Shown here one piece after another: positions 25,030 through 33,191 of a stretch of DNA of 47,910 nt. The translations under genes were made by a program, and so were the position numbers. Source of the DNA: JAVWHX01 sp036639875 (GTDB lineage Bacteria; Bacillota_I; Bacilli_A; Erysipelotrichales; Coprobacillaceae). Where the stretch lies: contig JAVWHX010000008.1 of the NCBI GenBank assembly GCA_036639875.1, forward strand, positions 1-47,910. Reading direction: 5' to 3'. The first letter of the stretch is position 1; every line of letters starts with the position of its first letter. Below the pieces are notes generated by a model. That model did no database searches and had not been told where the DNA came from. It saw only the letters and a program-made list of their open reading frames with translations.

Positions 25030-25094
25030 TCAAAGCATATATGCCAAAATATATTGTAATCATTAATGATTACAAGGAGGTGTATATGCTTTGA
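25030..25094 (+). promoter_or_regulatory. Two-part inverted repeat masking the spoIVB ribosome site and start
   Basis: TCAAAGCATATATGCC (25030-25045) pairs with GGTGTATATGCTTTGA (25079-25094), 16 pairs with two G-U. The 3' arm covers half of the Shine-Dalgarno (AGGAGGTG 25075-25082) and the TTG start. Nested inside is the perfect palindrome TGTAATCAT-TA-ATGATTACA (25055-25074). The 5' arm starts one base after the recN stop. No T run follows, so it is not a normal terminator. Confidence 0.72.
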
Positions 25095-26086
25095 TCTTTA
25101 AAAGACTAAGTATTGCACTCATTGTTGGGTTGTCGTTATTATCACAGTCTATTAATGTTTATGCAGCAGATGTTTATTTGGGAGGAGAATCAATTGGAAT
25201 AGAACTTGATTACGAAGGTGTAATGATTACAGGAACATATGATATTTCTATTGACAATAATAAGTATAATCCTTCTTCTGATGGTTATCTTTCTGGAGAT
25301 TTAATTGTTAAAGTTAATCAAAAAAATGTTGATTCAATATCACTTTTAATGGAAACTGTTGAAAAAGAAATTGTAAGCAACAATAATATCAAATTAACTT
25401 TAAAAAGGAATAATCAAGAAGTCGAAAAAGAATTAAAAATCCAAGAAAAAGATGGTAAGTTTACAACTGGTTTATATGTACAAGATGGTTTGACTGGTGT
25501 TGGAACTATGACATATTATAATCCTAGTACCAAAAGTTTTGGGGCCTTAGGACATGTTATGAATGATGTCTCGTTATCAAGTGACACGATTATAAAAAAA
25601 GGCAAGATTTATAATTCATATGTTAAAAGTGTACAACCATCAAAAAATGGAAAACCAGGAGAGAAAATTGCCGAGATAGGATCCGTGGAAATTGGAACAG
25701 TCTTTGATAACAATAGTTATGGCATATATGGCCGCTATAATGATTTTAATAATCAAGATCAAAAGATTATTTCAACTGCATCAATGGATGAGGCCAAAGA
25801 AGGAGAAGCTTATTTTCTAACCGTTCTTGATGGTCATACATTAAGTAAATGTTCTATTCAAATAACTGATTTGAAGAAACAAGACAATCCTTCAATCAAG
25901 GGAATTACTTTCGAAATTACAGACAAGAAAGTTCTTTCTTTAACAAATGGTGTTATTCAAGGGATGAGTGGATCTCCAATCATTCAAGATGGAAAACTTA
26001 TTGGTTGTGTAACCCATGTTGATGTAAACAACGTTCATCAAGGTTATGGATTATATATAGACTGGATGTTAGAAAACGACAAATAG
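25091..26086 (+). CDS. spoIVB: SpoIVB serine peptidase (sporulation signalling)
   Basis: A 331-residue secreted or membrane-tethered S55 peptidase. It has an N-terminal hydrophobic segment (LSIALIVGLSLLSQSINVYA), a PDZ-like region (about 50-125), and catalytic motifs FGALGHVMND (His) and GMSGSPI (Ser). In Bacillus it is made in the forespore and triggers SpoIVFB processing of pro-sigma-K. It is about 95 residues shorter than Bacillus SpoIVB. The start is TTG 25091, nine bases after AGGAGGTG; ATG 25086 reads only Met-Leu-stop. Placement recN-spoIVB-spo0A is classic. Confidence 0.92.
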   Translation: MIFKRLSIALIVGLSLLSQSINVYAADVYLGGESIGIELDYEGVMITGTYDISIDNNKYNPSSDGYLSGDLIVKVNQKNVDSISLLMETVEKEIVSNNNIKLTLKRNNQEVEKELKIQEKDGKFTTGLYVQDGLTGVGTMTYYNPSTKSFGALGHVMNDVSLSSDTIIKKGKIYNSYVKSVQPSKNGKPGEKIAEIGSVEIGTVFDNNSYGIYGRYNDFNNQDQKIISTASMDEAKEGEAYFLTVLDGHTLSKCSIQITDLKKQDNPSIKGITFEITDKKVLSLTNGVIQGMSGSPIIQDGKLIGCVTHVDVNNVHQGYGLYIDWMLENDK

Positions 26087-26087
26087 G

Positions 26088-26111
26088 AAAGGAATCTCCG
26101 GATTCCTTTTT
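26088..26111 (+). terminator. Terminator between spoIVB and spo0A
   Basis: AAAGGAATC / GATTCCTTT with loop TCCG and a short T run. Confidence 0.85.
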
Positions 26112-26235
26112 GCTATTTCAACACAATAAGACATTTGATGTATAAATATGTCGTAAATATTGACGTTTTTTTGGAAAAAATAAAATTTGTTTAACCCAAA
26201 GAGTTCTTGTAATATATTTACTCTATTATTAATAT

Positions 26236-26252
26236 TTTGACAAATATATAAT
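26236..26252 (+). promoter_or_regulatory. Putative Spo0A box and -10 element upstream of spo0A
   Basis: TTTGACAAA (26236-26244) read on the other strand is TTTGTCAAA, a full match to the TTTGTCRAA Spo0A box. TATAAT (26247-26252) lies just downstream. A one-mismatch box, TGTCGTAAA, is at 26149-26157. This suggests autoregulation. No convincing sigma-H promoter was seen in the 200-base gap. Confidence 0.45.
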
Positions 26253-26294
26253 TACTTTGCTGATGGGGGAAAATCAAAAGGGAATATTGGAAAA

Positions 26295-27119
26295 ATGAAA
26301 ACATTTATAGCAGTTGAACAACAAGAATTATTGGAAAATATTAAATTATGTTTAGGGAAAACGAAAGAGTTTGATATTGTAGGTAGTGCAAATAATGGTA
26401 CTGATTGTTTAAGTTTCTTAAATCAAAGAAATTGTGATTTGTTAATTATTGATTTAATGCTTTCTGAAATTGATGGTGTAGGTGTTTTAAATAGATTGAA
26501 GGAGATGAATAAAAACAGTTATGATAAAGTTGTTTGTATTACACATTTTACAAATCCTACTATATGTAACATGTTAGAAGAACTTAATGTTGATTATTGT
26601 TTTAAATATCCATTCGATTTACAGCATTTTACTCAATCCGTTTTGTATATAGTGAATTCTGATAATCATAAAGCTGATCATTTTGTTAATGGTGATGAAT
26701 CAGAAAAATATAAAAAAGTAAAAATTGAAAATGAAATTACTGAAATCTTACATGAAGTTGGCATTCCAGCACATATCAAGGGATATATGTACTTAAGAAC
26801 TGCAATTTTGACTACATATTATAATATTGATATTTTAGGTCAAGTAACAAAAGTTTTATATCCTGATATTGCAAGAATGTATAATACAACATCTTCACGT
26901 GTTGAAAGAGCGATTAGACATGCTATTGAAGTTGCATGGAATAGGGGAAATACTGAAGCTATTGATGATATCTTCGGATATACAGTTTCAGCAGTCAAAT
27001 CAAAACCAACAAATTCTGAATTTATTGCGATGATTGCTGATAAATTGAGATTGGCACATAAGACAAGTTATGTAAAGAAAGAAAGTCTTTATAATTACAA
27101 GGATTATATGTTAAAATAG
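26295..27119 (+). CDS. spo0A: Sporulation master regulator Spo0A with atypical receiver domain
   Basis: A 274-residue response regulator. The C-terminal DNA-binding domain is strongly conserved (HEVGIPAHIKGYMYLR, TKVLYPDIARMYNTTSSRV, RAIRHAIEVAWNRGN, KPTNSEFIAMIADKLRL). The N-terminal receiver keeps the phospho-acceptor Asp53 (LLIIDLML) and a Thr (CITHF). However, the acidic pair expected near residues 7-10 reads AVEQQ, and the invariant lysine before proline is replaced (FKYPF, Lys one place early). In Bacillus it is phosphorylated through a phosphorelay and switches on sporulation. It is a single-gene unit. Confidence 0.95.
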   Translation: MKTFIAVEQQELLENIKLCLGKTKEFDIVGSANNGTDCLSFLNQRNCDLLIIDLMLSEIDGVGVLNRLKEMNKNSYDKVVCITHFTNPTICNMLEELNVDYCFKYPFDLQHFTQSVLYIVNSDNHKADHFVNGDESEKYKKVKIENEITEILHEVGIPAHIKGYMYLRTAILTTYYNIDILGQVTKVLYPDIARMYNTTSSRVERAIRHAIEVAWNRGNTEAIDDIFGYTVSAVKSKPTNSEFIAMIADKLRLAHKTSYVKKESLYNYKDYMLK

Positions 27120-27139
27120 CCTTAAGGTAGGTGATGGAT

Positions 27140-28351
27140 ATGCAGATTATATTTCATATTGATTTGAATGCATTTTTTGCAAGTGCTGAAGTATCAGTAG
27201 ATCCATCACTTAAAGGTAAGCCGATTGTTATATGCCGTGATTCAAAGAGAGCCATTATTACAACTGCATCATATGAAGCAAGAAAATTTGGTATTCATTC
27301 TGCAATGCCTTTATTTAAAGCTAAAGAACTATGTAAGTATTTGATTATGGTAGAACCACATTTTGATTTGTACAAGTCACTTTCACAAGCATTCTTTGAT
27401 ATTGTTGCTGGTTTTTCTAAGGAATTGGAAGTTGCGAGTATTGATGAATGCTATGTTGATATGACTGACTACATCAAAATGCATTCTGAAAGTCCTGTTG
27501 ATGTTGCAAAACGAATTCAAACAGAGGTTTATAACAAATTAGGGTTAGAGTGTTCGATTGGCGTTGCTCCTAATAAATTTTTAGCCAAAATGGCAAGTGA
27601 TATGAAGAAACCAATGGGAGTTACTGTCATTACAAATTCTAATTATAAGAAGAAACTTTGGCCATTGCCAATTAAAGATATGTTTGGAGTAGGCAAGATG
27701 ACACAGCCTAAACTTATCGAGCTAGGAATCACAACTATTGGTGATCTAGCTAAATATGATAATTTCGATAGAATAAGACCGATATTTGGTAAAAATGCTT
27801 TAATTTACTATCAAAGAGCTAATGGTAAAGATTTTTCAAAGGTCAATTCAACAAGGAATGAATTAAAATCTGTTGGTAATTCTACAACTTTTGAATCTGA
27901 TAGCAATGATGAAGAATTTATCAAAAGTGTATTTAAAGATTTATCTCATGAAGTATCTTCACGAGCAAAAAAAAGAAAACTCATATCTAATTCAATTTCA
28001 ATAACTTTGAAATATACCCGTGATAGTTCAAAGACAAAGCAAATCATTATTGATAGATATACTGATGATTTTGAAGTGATCTATACAACTGCCTTATTAT
28101 TATTTGAAAGTATTTATCATGGTGAATATTTAAGGTTGGTTGGAGTGAGTTTGAATAATGTTGTTCATCAGGAAGATATTAATTTACAATTATCGATATT
28201 TGATACACATCAAGTAACAACTAAAGATAGTGGTATTGATAGTATCATTAGTACACTTAATAAAAATATTGGAGATAGTAAGTTTATAAAAGCATCTTCT
28301 TTAATTGAAGATATATCTATTCAAAAAAAATATTTAAAGAATAATGAATAA
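27140..28351 (+). CDS. dinB: DNA polymerase IV (Y family)
   Basis: A 403-residue translesion polymerase with catalytic motifs IFHIDLNAFFAS and SIDECYVDMT, the YEARKFGIHSAM finger segment, SIGVAPNKFLAKMAS, and a helix-hairpin-helix region (FGVGKMTQPKLIELGITTIG). The C-terminal little-finger domain is complete, with QLSIFD resembling a sliding-clamp-binding motif. I prefer ATG 27140 with AGGTGA upstream; GTG 27131 and ATG 27134 are alternatives. Confidence 0.94.
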   Translation: MQIIFHIDLNAFFASAEVSVDPSLKGKPIVICRDSKRAIITTASYEARKFGIHSAMPLFKAKELCKYLIMVEPHFDLYKSLSQAFFDIVAGFSKELEVASIDECYVDMTDYIKMHSESPVDVAKRIQTEVYNKLGLECSIGVAPNKFLAKMASDMKKPMGVTVITNSNYKKKLWPLPIKDMFGVGKMTQPKLIELGITTIGDLAKYDNFDRIRPIFGKNALIYYQRANGKDFSKVNSTRNELKSVGNSTTFESDSNDEEFIKSVFKDLSHEVSSRAKKRKLISNSISITLKYTRDSSKTKQIIIDRYTDDFEVIYTTALLLFESIYHGEYLRLVGVSLNNVVHQEDINLQLSIFDTHQVTTKDSGIDSIISTLNKNIGDSKFIKASSLIEDISIQKKYLKNNE

Positions 28352-28353
28352 TA

Positions 28354-28407
28354 TAAAAAAACACTCATATACATAACTTAAGAGGTGAGACTATGGGTGT
28401 TTTTTTA
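28354..28407 (+). promoter_or_regulatory. 16-bp inverted repeat enclosing the spoIIM ribosome site and start codon
   Basis: TAAAAAAACACTCATA (28354-28369) pairs with TATGGGTGTTTTTTTA (28392-28407) with one G-U. The loop holds AGAGGTGA (28381-28388), and ATG 28393 is in the 3' arm. The 5' arm begins two bases after the dinB stop. Because the 3' arm ends in T7, the same element could also end dinB transcription. Confidence 0.72.
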
Positions 28408-28962
28408 AATCGTTTTATTGGACAAAAAAAGTATATCATTATATGTTGTTTGGTTATATTGGTGTTAGGTTGTAGTTTTGGATTTTATCAATATCATTTA
28501 TCATCACAGACAGTTATAGATTTTTTTAAAGGATTATATTATCTAAATACTGATAATTATCAAAATAACTATCAACTGTATTTAATTCAAAATGCATTAT
28601 ATTTAATGATTTGTACATATTTGAGTACCAGTTACATTGGATCAATTGGAATACTTTTCTTATTGTTTTGTAAAGGAATCCAAATTGCATTTTCATTGTA
28701 TTTTGTTTTTACAACAATTCCGTTATCATTATTAGTTGTATTATTTGTTATCGTGGAAACAATAATAGAAATAGCATTATGTATATTTGTAAGCTATATG
28801 TGTATGCATATATCGACGTATGTTGCTTTGGTTACATTTTATCTAGAACAGAATTTTAATTCTAAGAGTATGCTTAATTTTCAACTCAATTCATTAATTG
28901 GTGCGTTAATTCTTTTTACAATAGCTTTATGTTTTAGAATATACTTTATAGCTTTGTTTTAA
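28393..28962 (+). CDS. spoIIM: Stage II sporulation protein M
   Basis: A 189-residue membrane protein with about five membrane segments (near 15-35, 66-85, 90-115, 118-145, 165-187). Sequence and position match SpoIIM, which with SpoIID and SpoIIP dissolves septal peptidoglycan during engulfment. The neighbours xerD and deoB follow it in Bacillus as well (there with fur between). It begins inside a stem-loop that contains its start codon. Confidence 0.85.
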   Translation: MGVFLNRFIGQKKYIIICCLVILVLGCSFGFYQYHLSSQTVIDFFKGLYYLNTDNYQNNYQLYLIQNALYLMICTYLSTSYIGSIGILFLLFCKGIQIAFSLYFVFTTIPLSLLVVLFVIVETIIEIALCIFVSYMCMHISTYVALVTFYLEQNFNSKSMLNFQLNSLIGALILFTIALCFRIYFIALF

Positions 28963-28998
28963 AGAAATATCATTTAAATAGCAATCATTCATAGAGTT

Positions 28999-29007
28999 TG
29001 ATATAAT
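28999..29007 (+). promoter_or_regulatory. Extended -10 promoter element for xerD
   Basis: TG-A-TATAAT 17 bases upstream of the xerD start, with AAGGTGAT between. No good -35. Confidence 0.45.
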
Positions 29008-29024
29008 GTGTAAGGTGATATAAA

Positions 29025-29930
29025 TTGAAATGTAGAGAAGCGCTTAAGGAATATAAGCAATATTTAATAGTTGAAAAAGGACACAGTTCGCATACGATTG
29101 ATAGTTATCTTAGAGATATCAATCATCTATATGATTATGTATTAAAGTATAATCATATAGATGATATTGAATATATAAATAAGGATCATATCTATCAATA
29201 TCTAAAGTTTTTACATAGTTCATTTAAGGCTAGTTCTATTCAACGACATATGGTAGCGTTAAGACAGTTTTATATTTTTTTAACACGAGAAAATATTGTT
29301 TCTGTTAATATTATGAGTTCTTTTGATATTGCAAAAAAGGGTAAATATTTACCTACAGTCCTTACGGTTGAAGAAGTTGAACATTTAATTCAATCTATTG
29401 AGATTATTGATCCAGTTTCAATGCGAAATAAATGTATGGTTGAGGTTTTATATGGATGTGGATTAAGAGTAAGTGAAATGTGTCAATTAACAATTCCTAA
29501 CATTAATATTAATAAAGGCTTTGTAAAATGTATAGGTAAGGGGAATAAGGAAAGAATTGTTCCAATGAATACGACTTGTTGCCAATTAATAAAGGAATAT
29601 ATTGAAGTTTATCGACCACAATTATGTGAGAATGTTAAAAGTCAGTATATTTTTATTGATAAGAGAGGTAATCCTATAGAGAGAGATAATTTTTATCACA
29701 TTCTTGAAAAAATAGTGAAACAAAGTGGTATAAGAAAGCATATTTCTCCTCATACGCTTAGACATACATTTGCAACTCATTTATTAGAAAATGATGCTGA
29801 TTTACGTTCGATTCAAGAGATGCTTGGTCACAGTGATATTTCTACAACCACAATTTATACGCAAGTGTCAAAATCAAAGATGATTGAAGATTATAAAAAT
29901 TTACATCCAAGAAGTAAGAAAGGAATTTGA
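29025..29930 (+). CDS. xerD: Tyrosine recombinase XerD
   Basis: A 301-residue tyrosine recombinase that resolves chromosome dimers at dif. It has an N-terminal SAM-like DNA-binding domain (EYKQYLIVEKGHSSHTIDSY) and a catalytic domain with CGLRVSEM (Arg148), HTLRHTFATH (His-x-x-Arg), MLGHSDI (His) and TTTIYTQV (Tyr nucleophile). Length and the spoIIM-xerD-deoB order argue for chromosomal XerD rather than a phage integrase. The start is TTG 29025 behind AAGGTGAT. Confidence 0.93.
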   Translation: MKCREALKEYKQYLIVEKGHSSHTIDSYLRDINHLYDYVLKYNHIDDIEYINKDHIYQYLKFLHSSFKASSIQRHMVALRQFYIFLTRENIVSVNIMSSFDIAKKGKYLPTVLTVEEVEHLIQSIEIIDPVSMRNKCMVEVLYGCGLRVSEMCQLTIPNININKGFVKCIGKGNKERIVPMNTTCCQLIKEYIEVYRPQLCENVKSQYIFIDKRGNPIERDNFYHILEKIVKQSGIRKHISPHTLRHTFATHLLENDADLRSIQEMLGHSDISTTTIYTQVSKSKMIEDYKNLHPRSKKGI

Positions 29931-29932
29931 TT

Positions 29933-31117
29933 ATGAAACAATATAAGAGAATATTTTTAATTGTATTAGACTCACTTGGAGTTGGTGATGCACATGATGC
30001 TGCTGAATATGGTGATGAAGGAGCTGATACTTTAAAACACATATGTGATAGGGTTAATGGTCTTAATGTTCCAAATATGGAAGGAATGGGACTAGGGAGT
30101 ATAGGTGATTTCAAAGGAATTGCAAAATTAAAAAAACAACTTGCTTATACTGCGAGGTTAGAAGAAGTTTCCAATGGAAAAGATACAATGACTGGGCATT
30201 GGGAAATGATGGGATTGAAAATATCCGAACCATTTCAAACTTTTACTGAAACAGGTTTTCCAGAAGAATTTATACATATTTTCGAAGAAAAAACTGGTCG
30301 AAAATGTGTTGGAAATTATGCTGAAAGTGGAACAAAAATATTAGATGATTGGGGTGAACACCAAATAAAAACAGGAGATTGGATTGTATACACTTCTGCA
30401 GACTCTGTATTTCAAATTGCCGCAAATGAAGATGTCATTCCACTAGATGAACTTTATAAAGCCTGTGAAATTGCTAGAGAACTTACTATGGATGAAAGAT
30501 GGAAAATTGGTAGAGTTATTGCTAGACCTTATACTGGTAAAGTGAAAGGTGAATTCACACGTACATCTAATCGTCATGACTGGGCCTTAGAACCATTTGG
30601 ACAAACAGTTTTAGATGAATTAAAAAGTAATAACATAGAAGTTGTTGGTGTTGGGAAAATCCCAGATATTTTTGTAGATCATGGAATCACTAGAAAAATC
30701 AAGACTATATCTAATGAAGATGGGATGATAAAAACAACTGAGATAGCTAAAGAAGACTTTGAAGGACTTGTTTTTGTTAATTTAGTTGATTTCGATGCAT
30801 CGTTTGGACATAGACGAAATGCCGAAGGATATGGGCAAGCAATTAAGGATTTTGACAATCAATTAACTGATTTATTAAGAGAACTTAATCACAATGATCT
30901 GTTGATGATTACCGCTGATCATGGAAATGATCCTACATATAAAGGAACAGATCATACTAGAGAAAATGTTCCGCTTATTATTTATAGCAAGTCTTTGACA
31001 AATCCTAAAGACTTAGGTTTATTAGAAAGCTATGCTGTTATCGGTGCAACTATTGCTGATAATTTTGAAGTTAAAAATCCTGGTATTGGTTATTCAATAT
31101 TAGAAGAAATGAAATAG
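29933..31117 (+). CDS. deoB: Phosphopentomutase
   Basis: A 394-residue alkaline-phosphatase-superfamily enzyme interconverting (deoxy)ribose-1-P and -5-P in nucleoside salvage. Metal and active-site motifs are VLDSLGVGDAHDA, GKDTMTGHWEMMG (catalytic Thr), VNLVDFDASFGH and ITADHGNDPTYKGTDHTRE. I place the start at ATG 29933, eight bases after AAAGGA, rather than TTG 29927. It follows xerD directly, so they likely share a transcript. Confidence 0.95.
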   Translation: MKQYKRIFLIVLDSLGVGDAHDAAEYGDEGADTLKHICDRVNGLNVPNMEGMGLGSIGDFKGIAKLKKQLAYTARLEEVSNGKDTMTGHWEMMGLKISEPFQTFTETGFPEEFIHIFEEKTGRKCVGNYAESGTKILDDWGEHQIKTGDWIVYTSADSVFQIAANEDVIPLDELYKACEIARELTMDERWKIGRVIARPYTGKVKGEFTRTSNRHDWALEPFGQTVLDELKSNNIEVVGVGKIPDIFVDHGITRKIKTISNEDGMIKTTEIAKEDFEGLVFVNLVDFDASFGHRRNAEGYGQAIKDFDNQLTDLLRELNHNDLLMITADHGNDPTYKGTDHTRENVPLIIYSKSLTNPKDLGLLESYAVIGATIADNFEVKNPGIGYSILEEMK

Positions 31118-31127
31118 AGGTTTACAG

Positions 31128-31397
31128 ATGGAAGAAAATAAAGATAAAAAAGTGATTATGTTATCATTAGCTAGTTTATTGATTGGAAGTTTATTATACA
31201 TATTTGGAATGTCATTAGACAACCAGATGACAATGATAGTAAACTACGCAATTGCAATGTTGTTATATATTTGTTCATTTTTAGCTGTATTTAACAATAA
31301 TAAAATAAATCCCAAGGCCATATATAAGTACTTGATGGTATTAAGTTCATTTTTATTAATATTAATTACTATAGCAAGTCTATCTAAAATGATTTAA
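31128..31397 (+). CDS. Small membrane protein of unknown function (89 aa)
   Basis: An 89-residue protein with a charged start (MEENKDKKVIM) and three hydrophobic segments (about 10-27, 35-55, 66-88), so it is probably a three-helix membrane protein. No family is recognised. It follows deoB by ten bases with a weak AGAGG site and is the last gene before a convergent terminator. Confidence 0.6.
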   Translation: MEENKDKKVIMLSLASLLIGSLLYIFGMSLDNQMTMIVNYAIAMLLYICSFLAVFNNNKINPKAIYKYLMVLSSFLLILITIASLSKMI

Positions 31398-31437
31398 ATA
31401 ATTCACATAATATACATTATGCGAAGTTGAATATGTT

Positions 31438-31488
31438 ATAAAAATATGAGGAAGTAGATGTGATTAGCATCATACTCCCTCATTTTAA
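31438..31488. terminator. Bidirectional terminator between convergent genes
   Basis: ATGAGGAAGTAGATG and CATCATACTCCCTCAT form an imperfect stem (one mismatch, one bulge) flanked by A-rich sequence on the left and T-rich sequence on the right. It can serve both converging transcripts. Confidence 0.6.
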
Positions 31489-33191
31489 TATACTTCATTT
31501 ATGTACTTATTAATATCAATAATATCATTATCCATTTGGTTAGACATCATAGTCATAATTTGTTTTGTTTCTCCAGCTAAATGAATTGACATATCACACT
31601 CAATAACTACTTGTTTATTATATTTTTTAAAATATGCTATTATTTTTTCAACAGAATTATGAGTTAAATATATAAATTCACTGATATATATACTTGTTTC
31701 ATCTTCACTATAAACAATATAACCTACCCCATCAAAGATAACAATACGATCATTGAACGCAGTGCAACGCTTTAAAAAGATTTTCCAATAAGTTGAGCTT
31801 CTTATCCTGTATTCATCAAAATGCTCGCAAAACGCATTATAATAGCTTTCTAACAACGAATAGTCATGACTTATAGATATTTCATCAATATTAGGATACT
31901 TATCCATATCCACATCAATAATTTGATGATAATGAGAAGCAGCAAATCCAAATTGACGATATATATCAGGTATATACGCTTGAAGATATATATATTTATC
32001 ACTATATATATCTAAAATATGATTTATTAACAATTTCATAAATCCTTGGTTTTGATAATGCGGATTTGTACAAACACCAAGAATAAAATAACTTTCAATT
32101 TCTTGCTTACTTTTCATAATTGAAAAAGGAACAATTTGAGCAACAGAAATAAGATCATTATTATTCTTTAATACATATGTATTATGTCTATTATAATGGT
32201 TGTTAAAATAATACTCTGTAGACTCTTCAGTTTCATCATTAAAGCATGTTCTCCATAAATTAACAATCTTATCCCTATCATAATCCTTAGCTTGCATAAT
32301 CGTTATATTCTTCTGGTATATACGATATTTTCTTATCATTTTTATTGGATGCAATGACTGTTTTGATTTTCTTAAATTATCAAGACCCATATCTTCTTCT
32401 CTATTGATATATTTTTCCCCTTGAAAATGATGTTCTAACATCTCTTTAAGAATAGCAGGGTAAAGTCCCCTAATCTCTTTATTTGCTTTTTCTACATGAA
32501 TTTGAACAGTAGAATGTTTCAATAAAGAAGCAATGATAAAGGCCTCCATTTGTCCATTGATAAATATCCCACATACTTTAAAGTCTAATAAGTGTTGTGA
32601 TGACAACAAATACATAATCCCACGTATTTCACTTGTCATTGATTCACTAATATCATCTTTTTCATGTTCCCAGCGTGTTAAACAAGTTAAAATAGTCTCA
32701 TAATCATTAACCAAATCCAAATCACGATAAATATAATCAGGATACTCTTTTATAAATGAATTATAATGATTTCTTCGTTTTTGCATTTTTTTACCAGATA
32801 ATGTTTCTAACATAATTCTATCATAAATATAATCATCATTATTTGGTGTTCTTTCAAACAATAAACTATCATTATAATTCATCTTTATCTTGTCTACAAA
32901 ATCTTCAATAGCACAATCAATCATAAATTCAAAATTATGATCTTGACTGTATTGAATCATATAATCAATTGCTTCTTGATAATGTGATTCATCAGAAAAA
33001 GGCATCGCCCAAAACATTTCACTTTTGTAGTTATGAAGCATAACCATAAAATGATCATGAATTTCGTATTGAATATGATATTCATGGTTCCACATCATCA
33101 TTGTTATAAAGTTAGAATTATAGCCTTCATAATTAGCTAAATCTAAGTAATGTTTTATCTTTGAATAATCTTCTATCTTTAATTCTTTCAT
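31485..33191 (-). CDS. DUF2156 domain fused to a GNAT acetyltransferase domain
   Basis: A 568-residue two-part protein. The N-terminal half (about 1-300) is DUF2156-like, related to the lysyl-phosphatidylglycerol synthase C-domain, with LSGKKMQKRRNHYNSFIKEY and YINREEDMGLDNLRKSK. The C-terminal half (about 300-568) is a GNAT acetyltransferase with the acetyl-CoA loop GVCTNPHYQNQGFMKLLI and an Eis-like tail. Substrates are unknown; the fold suggests transfer of aminoacyl and acetyl groups. Its start overlaps the last bases of the upstream DUF815 ATPase gene, so both are translationally coupled. Confidence 0.8.
   Translation of the reverse strand: MKELKIEDYSKIKHYLDLANYEGYNSNFITMMMWNHEYHIQYEIHDHFMVMLHNYKSEMFWAMPFSDESHYQEAIDYMIQYSQDHNFEFMIDCAIEDFVDKIKMNYNDSLLFERTPNNDDYIYDRIMLETLSGKKMQKRRNHYNSFIKEYPDYIYRDLDLVNDYETILTCLTRWEHEKDDISESMTSEIRGIMYLLSSQHLLDFKVCGIFINGQMEAFIIASLLKHSTVQIHVEKANKEIRGLYPAILKEMLEHHFQGEKYINREEDMGLDNLRKSKQSLHPIKMIRKYRIYQKNITIMQAKDYDRDKIVNLWRTCFNDETEESTEYYFNNHYNRHNTYVLKNNNDLISVAQIVPFSIMKSKQEIESYFILGVCTNPHYQNQGFMKLLINHILDIYSDKYIYLQAYIPDIYRQFGFAASHYHQIIDVDMDKYPNIDEISISHDYSLLESYYNAFCEHFDEYRIRSSTYWKIFLKRCTAFNDRIVIFDGVGYIVYSEDETSIYISEFIYLTHNSVEKIIAYFKKYNKQVVIECDMSIHLAGETKQIMTMMSNQMDNDIIDINKYINEVY

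Noticed and set aside
29025..29930. Tyrosine recombinase considered as a mobile-element integrase
   Set aside because: Length, sequence and spoIIM-xerD-deoB order fit chromosomal XerD; no attachment repeats or cargo genes nearby.
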